From Grammothele lineata (lineage: Eukaryota > Basidiomycota > Agaricomycetes > Polyporales > Polyporaceae), in the NCBI GenBank assembly GCA_002150815.3, contig NDFF03000370.1, forward strand, positions 496,001 through 560,000: a stretch of DNA of 64,000 nt, read 5' to 3'. Made by a program: the position numbers and the translations under genes. The stretch's first letter is position 1, and every line of letters begins with the position of its first letter. Below are positions 23,227-36,300 of the stretch, piece after piece. The notes beneath the pieces were generated by a model. The model searched no databases. It worked only from the letters and a program-made list of their open reading frames with translations, and had not been told where the DNA came from.

Positions 23227-24699
23227 AGAGAAGAAGAGATCTTTTAGTGCGCAGAACGCGCGGGGTAATGTGTATTTATCGAGAGAATGGACATCGGGCT
23301 GGTCACACTAGGACTTTACTACAGACATTTACATTCCCCTTCTATATCTATCCCAATGCTCTTATTCGGCCGACTTGAGCGGCCAGCCTGCAGGGTCAAG
23401 ACGACGGAAAGGTGATGTCAGATCCGGATGTACAATTTCAGGAGTGTAGTATCGTCGAGCTAGTCACCTCCAACTTCTGCCTCTGAGGCCAAGCCACGAT
23501 CGGCAGTCGAGGGATTTCCTCAAGCTCTACGAGGCTCTACGATATCGTCGAGTCCACTGGGCCTGGCGGGCACAATCCATGGAGGATAGCGCGGCTTGGC
23601 ATTCCTTCCCATGTGCTGTCACGCGGAGATGCGGATATGAGCGTGAGTATCGCGGCTCCGAGGCCCATGCGCGCGCTCCGAAGGCCTGAGAAGTCCGGAT
23701 CAGACCGCTTTCCCCTGGACACTTGTTGCCGTGTCAGGAATGCCCCATCTGCAGCCCGTGTAAACTCCTCAACTAGCCGGACATGTTTAGTCGTCTCGCC
23801 GCTTGACGGCGTTGACGTTGCTATTCACTCCTAGGAGACCGCGGAGCGCATGACTCCCATGTGAATTCGTAGAAGGGCTCGCAGACGGCCTGGACGTCCG
23901 GTGTCACCCTGCTGTCCTACCGTCTAGCCAGGTCTATGGAGGGTTGCTCATTCGTACGTCTGGAAGTTCTAGAGTACATTGACCGGCAAAAGACTCATTC
24001 TCCGCAGCATGATGACACGCTCCTCGTGGTTTGAGGAGCCGAAGAAACCATGTCCGTGCCTGCTAAGGCGTTCCTTGAAGTATTGAGTTCACAATTGGCT
24101 TGGCGTTGAACTTGAATGCTTGCGCAGTGTCAGCACGTACACGAAGCATCCGCGAAAGCCTGACTGCGATTGTCGGACCAGTATGGACCATATGCACCGG
24201 CATTTGATCGGCAGGCACGACAGGCTACCATCACAGGTCGACTACTCCTCGATGCGGAATGGTAGAGCGCAGCGCGAGATAGCTCTTTGAATCAGGGCAC
24301 ATGGAAGAATTCGTGTCTATGACATGTACCGCTCGATACATCGACATGATGGTATGCCGAATGCCCCCCGGGGGAGGGAGGTGTTTGCTCCCTGATCACA
24401 TAATGTCAATGCGATATATTGAGTAGTTTATTTGTATTGGTCCATTGGAGAGACTTGGAGAAGTAAATCTGTGGGGTATGCCTGTTACATCGGAGACATT
24501 CCCTGTGATACTGCACAAGGTACCAAGGGACCTTGCAAGCCGTCATGCGTCCATGTATCATGAGGCGTCATGCTCCGGAGGGCCTCGCTCCCGGGTCGGC
24601 ATTTAGTCTCGTACTCATGATGTGTTCCTGGAGTGGCGGGACAAATACAGCAAAGCCAGAGCTTGATCAAAGAAGCGAGACAGCTGAGCGTCGGTCATG
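23227..24699. other. Intergenic, downstream of lcc1
   Basis: 1.5 kb without a supportable gene. It contains the lcc1 3' UTR. It shows no similarity by eye to the DNA outside the right arm. Confidence 0.55.
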
Positions 24700-26468
24700 T
24701 ATTGACCTACGTACATTTCGACAGCAGATACAGGATCCCAGTGACGTTTAAGTGGGCGTCGCCGGAAAGAGACTCTTTCATTGCTAAATCCGTTTGAGGT
24801 ACATTCCACACGGGACATTCGTAGCATTTCGAGGACAAGGCCGACGCACGCACGTCAGTCGCAACGTCTATTGGTGCCGCGACGGAGCCACGATGCTCGG
24901 TTAGCCAAAACATCTGTACGGAGATGAAGGGTGGGCGTTGCCTTTGTGAGGAATGACGGGAGACATCGAAGTCCCCTGAAGTCATGTGTGTCTACGAAGC
25001 GGAATGTGAGTAGCTTGATTATACTGAATTACTTGCACCTTTTGTGACTACTGTTTGGATACCGGCCCGTAATTGACGGCTCAGAGACTGAAATGATCCG
25101 CTGAAACCGTATGGGAGTCGACGTATGAGTTGGGTACGAGAAGTCTGATCGGGCATAGCGACAAAAACAGGCACGGAAAGAGGCGTCAGGGAACAGAAGA
25201 TTGTTGAAGACGGAATGGACTTACTGATGGATGCGATTGAAAGCGGGACCGAAGGTGTTAAGCGTTATGGAAATCGGACGGCGTATCCTGCCTGCCATAA
25301 ATGTCAGGGCCAGGTGAGCAAGTAGGGCGGGTGCGCGGACGACGATTGGCTGAATGAGATACAAGGGGACCTCCCGCTCCCACCGCTGGGAAAAAAGACT
25401 AGCGAGGATCGGCAGCCAGCCAAGCCCAAGTACCTATAGATTGAAGATAGGGTCGTGTGCATTCTCTGCCTCTGCGGAGACGGTCGGTAGTGAGAGGGGC
25501 TTTGGAGGAGCGTGTCCGAGTCGTAGACTCCGAGCCTGAGTTGACGAAGGTAAGCCGTGAGAGCGCCGGCACGTGGTGTCCCGGTCCCGGAGACACCCGA
25601 TGCGGCAGAATAGTTTGTTTGGTCACCGCCACTTCCGAAGGCGCGTTGTCTGTTGTCTGTTGTTGTCAATGTCTGGACTCTGGGCTCGATTGCCTCCTCC
25701 AAACCCCGCCTACGTTTCTGAGTTTCGATTTTCCTTTATTCTCTCATACACACTCCGTAGACTGCATGCCGTTCCTTTGCTCCAGATACTGGGTTAGACG
25801 CTAGACCTCCTGCTTGTCCGCCTCCGAATCTCACCCTCAGCGTCCGTCAGCGCCGGGAGTCAGCGCTAGGCTCGGCGAGAGGCCGTCAATCAGTGGCTTC
25901 AATGGGAGACTCGGATGTTGACGATACACGGGCTCAATCGCCAACTGTGGCATGCAGTACAGTACTCCCTCAGACGTCCGTCGCACTCCGCCTGCGAGTC
26001 AGATGACAGGAACAATCAACTTGCACAACGCTTCCCCTCTGCCTCCTGCTCTATCGCCCGCCACATTCAATCTGCCACTGACCGAACGCCAATTCAGAAC
26101 GCATCATGACGCATGCTCTGCCCCTCTCATCGATGTATCTAACTTCGGCCGTGTTCCGCAGTCACATCCGGCGTCGGCCTGACATTCTGCTTTCGTTCCG
26201 CCTCTCCGCCCCGACCCTCACCGATTCGGCTATAGTCATCTCCCCAGTCCAACGTCGGCGCGCGTAATTCCGACTCGGGTACAGTGAGCATGTATCCTTC
26301 TCCTCGGCTCTTCATCTCTCACGCATCCTGAGCCGTTCGCGCGACAGCCGCACCTCCAGATGGCCCTCGAGCAGGGTCTGACCAGTGGTCCCGGCGTTTG
26401 GACCATCTCATCATTCGTGTAGTGGTGAGGTGGTACGGTAAGTTGTGTATACTGGCCTTTGCGACGCC

Positions 26469-26475
26469 TATAAAG
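26469..26475 (+). promoter_or_regulatory. TATA box of lcc2
   Basis: TATAAAG, 73 bp before the lcc2 ATG; its counterpart in the inverted copy is at 48148-48154. Confidence 0.7.
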
Positions 26476-26547
26476 GAGACAGGGCGAATCCTGTCTTGTC
26501 CCTACAGCTCGAGACCTCAGCATCCCCTCGGCATCTCCTTCGACGCA

Positions 26548-28665
26548 ATGGCGAACTTCCAGGCCTTGCTCATCTACACCGTCTTCTCCCTGGTCTCCGC
26601 TGTATATGCAGGTATTGGCCCCGTTGCCAGTCTCTTGGTCACCAACGCGCCGGTCAGCCCCGATGGCTTCCTGCGGGACGCGGTCGTTACCAACGGTGTT
26701 ATGCCGGCTCCGCTCATTACCGGAAAGAAGGCGAGAAGTATTCTACTACATTACCGTACATGACACTAATGTTTTTATACAGGGAGATCGTTTCCAACTG
26801 AATGTCATCGACCAGATGACGAATCACACAATGTTGAAGTCGACTAGTATTGTGAGTGTCTTGCGCTCCATCCGTGATGTACTTTTGTTGAAGCGTCCGC
26901 CATAGCACTGGCATGGCTTCTTCCAGAAGGGCACGAACTGGGCTGACGGGCCTGCGTTCATCAACCAGTGCCCTATTTCCACTGGTCACTCGTTCTTGTA
27001 CGATTTCCATGTGCCTGACCAAGCAGGTATACGGCACTCATAATTTGCTCTCCTCCGCTTGTCGCTAACTCATTCCGTAGGCACGTTCTGGTATCACAGT
27101 CATTTGTCCACGCAATACTGCGACGGTTTGAGAGGCCCCATCGTTGTTTATGATCCTCACGACCCACATGCGTCCCGCTACGATATCGACGATGGTGAGT
27201 CCTGGACAGCAAGTCATGAACGTCAGCTGATATCTGTGCCGGCCAGACAGCACCGTCATCACTTTGACCGACTGGTATCACACCGCCGCCAGGCTCGGAC
27301 CCCGTTTTCCGTGAGCGAACATTCTCCGAATAGACAGTGACACGATTGCTGACGAGACCACGAACAGTTTGGGTGCTGACGCAACCCTGATCAACGGGAA
27401 GGGTCGTAGCCCCGCCACCCCCAATGCCGATCTGGCAGTAATTAACGTCATCAAAGGCAAACGGTATGTTAATGTCTCAATTGAGGCTTTGCATTAGATC
27501 TGACGGCGGACGTGTAGTTACCGCTTCCGTCTGGTCTCGCTCTCCTGCGACCCGAACTACGTGTTCAGCATCGACAACCACACCATGACTGTCATTGAGG
27601 CGGATACTGTGAACACTCAGCCACTCGCAGTCGATAGCATCCAAATTTTTGCCGCCCAACGATACTCGTTTGTAGTGAGTGTGATTTGGTTCATGCCCTG
27701 GGCGTTTTGAGCGCTGACAGCACATTTAGCTCGAGGCGAATCAATCCATCGATAACTACTGGGTCCGAGCCAACCCCAACTTTGGTAATGTCGGCTTCAC
27801 GGATGGCATCAACTCTGCCATCCTGCGCTATGTCGGCGCACCATTGACAGAGCCTACGACCACTATACCGCCCGAGCTCACGAATGCGCTGGTCGAGTCG
27901 AACCTTCATCCCCTGGCGTCTATGCCTGTGGTATGCACAAATCCTCGTTTTTCGCTTCCTCACATTCTGACTCTCTTTTAAAGCCCGGCAGCCCGACCCC
28001 CGGGGGTGTTGACAAAGCTATCAATTTTGTCTTCAACTTCGTGAGCAGTCGTCTCTCAGCTCAGCAGTAGGCTCAACTGATGTCCTTTCCCCAATGACCA
28101 GAACGGCACGAACTTCTTCATTAACGACGCGAGCTTCGTGCCCCCCACTGTCCCTGTCCTGCTCCAGATCATGAGCGGCGCGAGCACCGCGCAGGACCTC
28201 ATGCCTCCTGGCAGTGTCTACCCACTGCCGTCTAACTCGACGATTGAGTTGTCGTTCCCTGCCACGAGCAACGCCCCCGGAGCGCCGCACCCCTTCCACC
28301 TACACGGCGTACGTAGCCACACCTGTTCCACCGTTCTCAGCTTTCTCCCTCTAACTACCTCATCACAGCATGTCTTCGCCGTCGTCCGCTCTGCGGGCAG
28401 CACCGAGTACAACTACAACAACCCGGTCTGGCGCGACGTCGTCAGCACCGGCACGCCCGCTGCCGGGGACAACGTCACGATCCGGTTCCAGACGAACAAC
28501 GCCGGGCCGTGGTTCCTCCACTGCCACATCGACTTCCACCTCGATGCCGGCTTCGCCGTCGTCATGGCTGAGGACGTCGTTGACACCGCGGCTGCGAACC
28601 CCGTGCCAGCCTCGTGGTCGAACCTTTGCCCGACCTACAACGCACTCAGCTCTGACGATCAGTAA
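26548..28665 (+). CDS. lcc: Secreted laccase (multicopper oxidase), lcc2
   Basis: Eleven exons: 26548-26730, 26783-26851, 26906-27026, 27081-27194, 27247-27310, 27368-27463, 27518-27674, 27730-27930, 27984-28040, 28102-28308 and 28369-28665, giving 521 residues. The signal peptide ends about SAVYA before GIGPVASL. Copper motifs are complete: [44 protein letters not shown] and [12 protein letters not shown], with the class-3 axial Phe. It is the partner of lcc3 in the inverted duplication. Odd: intron 1 starts with GC rather than GT (AAG then gcgaga); the same position in lcc1 and lcc3 has GT. No GT in that intron keeps the frame. The gene may therefore rely on a weak non-canonical donor. Tail-to-tail with bxl1. 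Confidence 0.93.
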
Positions 28666-29014
28666 ATGTGGTATTATGATAGCAATCATGGGAAAAGGAA
28701 TGCGGTAGGGTTTGGGAAGAACATATATAGGTTTCGTGGGATGCTCCCCGGATTGCGCATGGAATGTCTCAAGCGACAACTTGGATGAAGGGCTTGGATT
28801 TGTACTATAAGGGCTTTATTCGCATCTCAGTCTCTACTACGATGCCGACGCACCATGTCCCATATGTTGGTCTAGAAATGATACTTCAAGCTTGTTGCAA
28901 GCGAGAAGGAATTTAGGTGAAGCCGCTTGGTCCGACTGTCATAAAAATTCACCAACTACTGCAGCTTACGCCCCCAGGAACTTCCGACGGTATAGCTACA
29001 AAATCATTCGCTAT
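28666..29014. other. Convergent gap between lcc2 and bxl1
   Basis: 349 bp holding the two 3' UTRs. It corresponds to 45538-45921 in the inverted copy. No gene seen. Confidence 0.65.
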
Positions 29015-31690
29015 TCACTGCGCAAGGCTCGTTGTGTCTTTCGGCCAGTCTGCCACTAGCGCCTTCTCCCCCGTCAGCGTGAAAGTGTGCGTCAGCTCTC
29101 CCGTCGTGTCCAACTTCACCGTGTACGTCCCCGGGTACAGCCACTTCTTCCCTTCATCATCCGCCCGAGACAACGCCCCGACCGTCACGTTGAGTCCTGC
29201 AACCGCGCTCTTGCCAGGGGCAAGGTCGTGCACCCGCGTGTACGCTACCAGCTGCTTGTTCGGCTGCGGCGCCGGCCCGAAGTTTCCGCTCGCGAACAGC
29301 AGCGCGACGTAGTCAGACTTCACCTTGCCCGTGTTCGTCACCTGCACTGGGAACACGTCGAACGTGGCTAGGTCTGCGAACGCCGCACTCGCTTGGGCGC
29401 GCTTCACGATGTCCGCGATGGCATACGAGCGGGGAGAAGAAGACGAAGCCCAGGCGAACTTGAACGCCGTGTAGTGCAACCCGAAGCCGAACTCGAACAC
29501 TGGCGTGCCAGTGTACCATTTGTACGTCCGGCCGGGACTGGAAGTGTGCGGACGAAGGGTCATGTCGGTCATGGGCAGTTGGGTTGCGTACTCGGCGGGG
29601 TATTGGGTGATTGGAAGGCGGCCTGCGGGAGCAGTCTTCCCAGTGAGGATGTCGAAGAGAGCTGTTCCGCCACTCTGGCCTGGGTATCCGCCCCATATAA
29701 TCGCATTCACCTAAACCGCATTAAAGCGAGTGAGCGACACCCACGATACCATATCGCAGCAGGCGTACCGCGCGACTGTTTTTGAGCACCGTATCGTCGA
29801 GTTGGCCGCCTCCGAACTGTGCCACAACGAGCGGCTTGCCAACCTTCTCCAGCTCCGCGACGAGGTCAAGCTGCCTCCCGGGCCAAGTGACGTTCAGGCG
29901 GTCGAGCGATTCGCGCTCGACGGTCTCGTCAAGACCACCAGCAAAAATGACTGCGTCCGCGCTCTTGGCGGCCGCGACGGCGCTCGCAAAGCCACTGGTA
30001 TCGTTCGTGGTGACGTTCGCTCCAAGGACGTAGTCGACCTCGAACCCGGCTTGCTGGGCGCCGAGGAGGGGGCTGATCAGGAACGGTGCCACGCCGGCGT
30101 AGTTGCCCTGCATGAGCGTCGTCGCGTTCGCCCATGGGCCGATGAGCGCCAGCTTGCGGATCTTTTTCGAGAGCGGGAGCGTTCCGTCGTTCTTAAGCAG
30201 CACCATACCTTCGACGGCGGCGGTGTGGGCGAGCTGCTGCGCTTCGGGGGTGTTGACATCCGACCACGCTAACTGGCGGTATGGCTGAGATTCCGGTGGG
30301 TCGAAGTAGCCAAGCCTGCAACGATGTCAGCATTCGGCGGCGGTAGGAATATCATGAGGGCTCACCTAACAAGGGAGGCATATTGGCGGATGGCAGATCT
30401 CTTCAGGTCATCGACGGTGATCATGCCTTGGGACAGGGCGTCCGGGAGGTAAGTGGAGGAAAACGTGCCACAATCGATGTCCGTTCCAGCGAGGAGAGCG
30501 TCCGCTGCAGCTTGAGCAGGGTTTGTCGTATAGTTGTGTGGGTCGAAGATGTTTTGAACCGCGTCGCAATCGCTGGTGACCCATCGCTCGTCGTTGAAGC
30601 CCCACGTGTCCCGAAGAATGTCCTGCAACAGGAAGCTATTCGCGCAAGAAGGGATTCCGTTTACAGCGTTGTACGAGCACATGACGCTCCCGACCTTCGC
30701 GTCCCGGACGCATGTCTGGAAAGGGGGCAGGTAGTACTCTGAGAGGTCTTGCTGCGTGACTACCGCGTTGAAGCCGTATCGAACAACGCCCTCCCAGTTG
30801 TCCAGGTCATAAGCCGCGAAGTGTTTACAGTCGGCGACGACTTTGAAGAACGGTTGTGGGTCTACGCCTCCTTGAAGGCCGACGATGAGGTTGTAGACAT
30901 ACTGGGTGAGGTGGAAGGGATCTTCTCCGGGAGTCTCTTGACCACGGCCCCAGCGAGGGTCCTTGAACGCTGCGATTGAAAGTGTCAGTTATTTTTGCCC
31001 GGGTAAAGACGACGTCGGCGAAAGTTCCGACAGCAAGAATAGGGATACGAAAGTACCGGTTCTCATGACGCCATCCAGGGCCCAGCGGATAGCCCGGCCC
31101 GTCCGCCCAGGGCCACGGAGATAGAAGAGATACAATGATGACGTCACTCACGGTTAATGTTAGGAGTCCAGTAGTCGAGACCTGCGCGCCCGACGTTGTT
31201 GAAAGCGCGACCCTCAGTACTGACTATGGTGGCCACAGCCCGGATGAGGGGATCGTCAAATGCGGCGCCCATGAGGATGGGCTGAGGGAAGGAGGTCGCA
31301 TGGCTGAAGTCGCCTGAGGGAGTAAAGTTTACCCCGGGACTGGAAGCAACGCCGTGCTAGAAGGAAAAGTAGAATAAATTCTTGATGAAGTAGCACGAGA
31401 ATGCCGAGGTGATTACTTACCAAGCCCTCCGACCACCAATTGTAAGCGGGGAGACCTAGACGAGGGACACCGGGCGACGAGTTGACGGTGTTGTTCAAGA
31501 GCTCGGTGTCGGTCCAGAGGTCGATCAGGGCAGTTGCACGAGTGATGGGGTCCTTGGTGACGTCGCATACAGCATTGCCCTTGAGAGGTGCCGCTGTGCA
31601 ATCTGGAAAACCGTACGGGGGCGCAGCCGCTGAGGTGCCAACGGCGAGGGCAGAGAGGAAAACGGTTAGACGACGTAGACCGTATGCCAT
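29015..31690 (-). CDS. Secreted GH3 beta-xylosidase, bxl1
   Basis: Five exons: 31421-31690, 31152-31356, 30366-30969, 29769-30315 and 29015-29710, giving 773 residues, the usual length of fungal GH3 beta-xylosidases. Signal peptide ends near VGTSA before APPYGFPDC. Landmarks: YNWWSEGL and HGVA at the substrate pocket, [47 protein letters not shown], and SDCDAV carrying the catalytic Asp; then the second alpha/beta lobe ([16 protein letters not shown]) and the C-terminal fibronectin-III-like domain ([16 protein letters not shown]). It releases xylose from xylo-oligosaccharides outside the cell. The ATG at 31690 is chosen over 31738 because it gives a clean signal peptide, shared by its paralogs. 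Confidence 0.95.
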
Positions 31691-32094
31691 CTCGAAGGAT
31701 AGGAAGTTTGAGAGTTGGTCGGCGAGACCAAGCTCCATCGCGGCTCTGTTTTAATGCAGATGTAGGCCAAGCCAGGGGAATCGTCGGTGCGCGCAAGTTG
31801 GGTGGCCATGGCCGGGACGACGGAATGCTCGGACAGCGAAAGCGAGGAGGTGGAGTCAGCTGGAAGGTCAGAAGGGCAGTGCGCAATGAATGCGACGGTG
31901 CAAGGACAGAAACAGCAGAACGCGTCTTTCGAGGCCGATGACGGCAGAACGCAAGCCCAAACGGCGTGACCGCTTGTCACGAGTCGCACAGGCGAGTATC
32001 CTCTCCCAATTTGGAAGGCTGTACAACGCCTCGGGTTTATCGCCGCTCGCCGGCGGCTATACGTTGCTACTGCACGGTCGTGTTCCTTGCCGCA
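31691..32094. promoter_or_regulatory. Divergent promoter region of bxl1 and the peptidase gene
   Basis: 404 bp between start codons. It aligns by eye with the promoters of bxl3 (42520-42913) and, less closely, bxl2 (38440-38709); shared segments include GCGTTCTGCCGTCATCG and CATTCATTG. A GCCAAG (PacC-type) hexamer occurs at about 31766 and its equivalent upstream of bxl3 at about 42826. Confidence 0.55.
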
Positions 32095-33012
32095 ATGCCT
32101 CCTCCACCGCTACCACCACACGATCCCGAGCCACCATGGCCCCTGCCTGAGTTTACGCTGAAAGTCGAGAACCTCGCGCACCCAGGTGCGAAGTTGTTCT
32201 TCGATAACATTCGGCCAGACGAGGCCCTGCGCTATGCAGTCGTCACCGTCTGCACCTGGCTCTATACGCCAGAGACGGTGCCTACGAAGTACGTCGAGCG
32301 ACGCTCCGTCTCCACCGCGCTTCGGAGCCCCGCCTCACTGCCGTGATTGTCCCTTGCCGTCATCCTTGCGGCCGCCGCTCGGTCACGCCCCCGTCCGTAT
32401 GATGCTCCCGCCTCCCCGCGGGCCGCTACCGTCGCCTACAGCGTGCAGCACATCACACTCGTCCTCCGACCCATGCCCGGGGTCGCGCACACCTTCGGCT
32501 CCCCGACGCACAAGGAGATTCACTTTTCCCTCGACCACATCCGTAACTCCGCCGCGCGCGCCCGCGACGAGATCCTCGGTGTGCTCGTGCACGAGACGGT
32601 CCACTGCTTCCAGTACAACGGCCGCGGTGCCGCTCCCGGCGGCCTCATCGAAGGCGTAGCAGGCGCGTGTCCATACTTGCCAGGCCCTTCTTTCCTTCTC
32701 TGGGCTCTATGTTGACCCGAACTTCCTCCCGGGCCGGGCGCAGATTGGGTGCGGTTGAACGCCGGCCATGTGCCTCCGCATTGGAAGAAAGAGGCCGACG
32801 GCGACTGGGACGGCGGCTACCAGAAGACGGCCTATTTCCTCGACTGGATCGAGGGGAGGTACGGAGATGGCTCGGTCCGAGAGCTAAATGAGGGTATGAA
32901 AGATAAGGAATACGAAGAGCAGATCTTCAAGGAGGTCACGGGACGCAAGGTGTCCAAACTATGGAAGCTGTATAAAGCACACTTGGAAGAGGTGCAAGGC
33001 CCGACGCTATAG
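32095..33012 (+). CDS. BSP-type (basic secretory protein family) zinc peptidase
   Basis: Three exons: 32095-32288, 32442-32662 and 32744-33012, giving 227 residues. Family features: WPLPEFTLKVENL at the N-terminus, LRPMPGVAHTFGSPTHKEI, the zinc-binding HETVH (HEXXH) within VLVHETVHCFQYNG, GLIEGVADWVRL, and HWKKEADGDWDGGYQKTAYF. No signal peptide is seen, so it may be cytosolic or secreted unconventionally. The second intron is a problem: the family consensus (EGVADWVRL) is only rebuilt if the donor is GC (AG then gcgcgt); the in-frame GT alternative (six bases downstream) adds two residues and changes D to Y. A broken fragment of a second copy lies at 41575-41848. Confidence 0.85.
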
Positions 33013-33308
33013 CATTACATTGTCGTTGTACTTCACCATCTTGATTCAGTAGCATGAGCATCGCGGAATTTATTTCCCCAGTGTGAGATTGGAGGATTAT
33101 ATTCGACGTCCAGAGAGTGCGCATATAGATGTTCGCGGGTATCCCAAGGACCTATACTACATAGTTACATTCACAACATGAAACGTCACGGATACGTATG
33201 ACTAGACCACAGAGCGAGTAAACGAACAAAACAGCAGAGAGACCGACGAGTCGACGAACGAAAGCAGCGACACCAAATCTACCCCAAACTTGCTGCCGTG
33301 GCTCAGGG

Positions 33309-36300
33309 CTATCCCCACTCCGCCTCCAGCTCCCGCGCCAGAAAGTCGTCCTCCAGCATGTTGACCGAGCTCCCGTCATCCTCATCATCGTCTTCGTCAT
33401 CATCATCGTCCTCCGCAGCCCCGTTTGTCGGGGATGACCGGCTGCTCCTCGTCATGCTCTCCTCGTCCTCATCCCTCCCGCGCGATGCCCCGCGTAGCTG
33501 CTCCGCCGTGAACGCCTCTTTGAGCTTCGACGCTCCCGACCGGTCCGCGGCGAGCTTCTTGCGCTTCGCGAGCGGTGACCGCAACCCCTCATCGGCCTTG
33601 CTCCCGTCTCCTACGGCAGTAGAGATCGCTCCGAGCTCCGAGGGGGTCAGGCTGCGCACACGCTTGCGCTTCCCGTGGCGGGGCGACGACGGCGCGCTGC
33701 TAATCACGCTGTTCGTCTCGTCCGTCCACTCGTCCTCGGACGTACCCCCACCACGCACGCTACCCGCAGGACTCGCACGCCCCGCACTACCGCCCTGCTC
33801 CTGCGAAGCCGAGGCCACGTAGAGCGCAGGATCGTCGTCGTCGCTTTCCCACATCGCTTCGTCCACCTCGTCGTTGACCTCGTCCCAGTCGACCTCGTTC
33901 AACTGGAGCTTCCCCTCGGGCGGGCCCTCGACCCCGAGCGCGGCGCCGGCGGTCGCGATCTCATCCCAGTCATCTGCGTCCGGCTCCGGGTCAGAACTAA
34001 TCTGGTGAGAATCCGAGGGAGGACTCGCGAGTGCCGCGCTCCCGCCGGCACCGCTGCGCGGCTCGGGCGGGGCGAGCAGGTACGGGGTCTCGTCCTGCCG
34101 CTGCCAGAGCGCGAGCGTGTCTGTCAGCCAGCTCAGCCAGACGATCTTGATGTCGGGGTACCGGCGCGCTGCCGCGACTTTCTGCGTGCCAGCCTGCGAG
34201 AGAGGTGAGCGTGAATCTTACACGACTGTAGAGCAGATACGCGTACCTGGTTCGTGACGACGTGGGTGATGCGGGGGGAGAGCTCCTTGTAGCACTGGGC
34301 GCCAAACGCGGTCGCCGTCTTCCACATGTCGTGGGTCTCGGGCCGCATCTCGAGGGGGATGACGCTGGTGAAGAGGATGTGCACGCCGTCGAGGGTGGCG
34401 CTCCGCATTCGCGGGATGATCGTCTTGCGATCGGTCAGCGGGATCTCGGATCAATGCGCCACACCTTTGCTCACCCGAACGTCGTACTCGACGGGCACCT
34501 CTTGGCGCTTCTTCTTCTTCGGCGACTTGTTCTCCTCGGGTTTGCGCACGTCATAGGCCGTGTAGAACCGCTCGTGGACCAGATCTAGGATCTAAGGGAG
34601 TAATCAGCGTGTGCCACTCCTCCGCAAACGCCGCGGCGACATACCCTCTGCACTCGGCCCAGCTCTACGTCGTCGTTCTTGAGCAAGGCTTTCCGCACAG
34701 GCTTTTCCTTCTTCTGCTCCGGAGCCGCGGGGGCTACCCCGTTCTCCGTCGGCGCAGGCGCGGAAGACTGCTCGTCGCCACTACCCGACGCCTCGGTGCC
34801 GGGCGCTTCTCGCTCCTGCAGCTCCTCCTGCATCTTCGCGAGAGGTCGTGCCTCGACTTGCGCTTCTAGCGCGAGCGTATTTCGCGAGATCATCTCATCC
34901 TTCTCAATCTCGGCAGCGAGCTCGTCTTCTGCCGAGACCGACGCTGAGGGGCCATCGGACTCCAGTAAGTCGTCTTCTAGATCCGACTCGTCGTCGTCGT
35001 CCTCGGGTAGCACCGCAGTCGGTTCTGTGGCGGAGGGGTCGGCAGTAGTAGGAGGCGGGGGAGGGGTGGGAGGAGGCGCCATAGGTTCGAGTTTGGGGAG
35101 GAAAGCGGAGTTGATGTCACCGATGCCGACGAAGAAGTCATCTGTCGCGACGGGGTTAGGACGTCCAACTTTCGCGACACGCGACACACTCACAAGGGAT
35201 GACCTTGACTAGGTTCGGACTCCATTCCCAGACGTCCGCGCGGTCGTCGATGATGACTACCATTGACTGGTCACAAGGGAATAGCCGCTGCAGGCTCTTC
35301 TGCGTCAAGCCTGGGCAAGGCGTGAGCGCCACCGTACGCGTTGAAGAACGTCCCTATACTCACTTCCACTCTCATCACGACTGAGGATGCGGTTACCAAA
35401 GATCTTGCCTCCGGGGTCGATGGCCGCGCAGACTTCCTCTGCATAAGCACGCGTGCCCATCGTATAAACATGCATCTCATACTTGGTCGCCATCGTCTGG
35501 AGGAACTCTGGTAGTCCCGGGCTGCTGCGGCGTGAGGCACGCTTGACACAGAGCAGTGGCGAATACTCACCGCGGCTTAATGTAGTACATGCAGCCCTCC
35601 TGTTCGATCATCTTTTCCTTTCCCTTGCTCTTGTTTCGTGCGTGTGGTTGGCCCAGCGCCTCCGGACCGAGCTTGAACTTCTTTACGTCCCTGAGGGCTT
35701 CCCAGTTCGGGTTCACCTCGTCCTCATCCGCGCCTGCCTCAGTGGCCGGATCGGCCTCGGGACCCTGCTTCTCCTCTCCCGCCTCCTTCTTCTCTGCGTC
35801 GGCGCGCTTCTTGGCCTGGCGCGCCTCCCATGCCTCACCTTCGTTGATCCACTCTCCAACGGTGGGATCGACGGTGGCATGGACGATGGTCTGATCGAGA
35901 TCGACGATAAGGGAGAGCTTGCGGGAGCGGAAGAGGTGCTCGGCGGTCTCGCGCTCTATGCGCTGGGCCTCTTCGAGGGAGACGGTGGGCCCGTTGGCGA
36001 GGTGGGTCATCTGGATTGACGCACGCGACGCGTCCGAGAAGCCGGTGTAGTCAAAGCTGTCGGCCACACAATGTGAGCTTGGAGCAGCAACAAGGCGTGG
36101 AGGGAGACAGAGAGTACACAGCATGGGAGAGGCGAGAGTACGGACCTTGTCATGTCCTTCCCGCAGAGGCAACAGAGCCCGCCAATTTGGACGCCATGCT
36201 TACAGGGCTCGAGGACGTGCGCGGCGGGGGTCTCGCGCGCGCGGCGTTCGGAGATGACGTCGCCGGGCTTGAAGGACCAGCGAGAGAGGGTGCCCTCGAT

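Larger units (their letters stand above)
24700..32095. repeat. Left arm of a large inverted segmental duplication (lcc2-bxl1)
   Basis: This block is the reverse complement, in gene order and in non-coding sequence, of 42520-49890. Matching landmarks: 24885-24925 with 49700-49745 (GAGCCACGATG/CATCGTGGCTC context), 25300-25440 with 49120-49280, 26210-26240 with 48415-48440, the laccases, the xylosidases, and 31990-32095 with 42520-42600. Both arms end at their inner side next to GCGGCAAG/CTTGCCGC, just before the peptidase ATG at 32095. The outer end near 24700 is judged by eye and could be off by about 50 bases. The stretch 24700-26468 holds no gene. The last laccase exon is about 90% identical between arms by eye. 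Confidence 0.88.

Noticed and set aside
34424..34474. 30 bp intron in FCP1 using an early acceptor
   Set aside because: Too short for a fungal intron; the later acceptor gives 51 bp and the family sequence.
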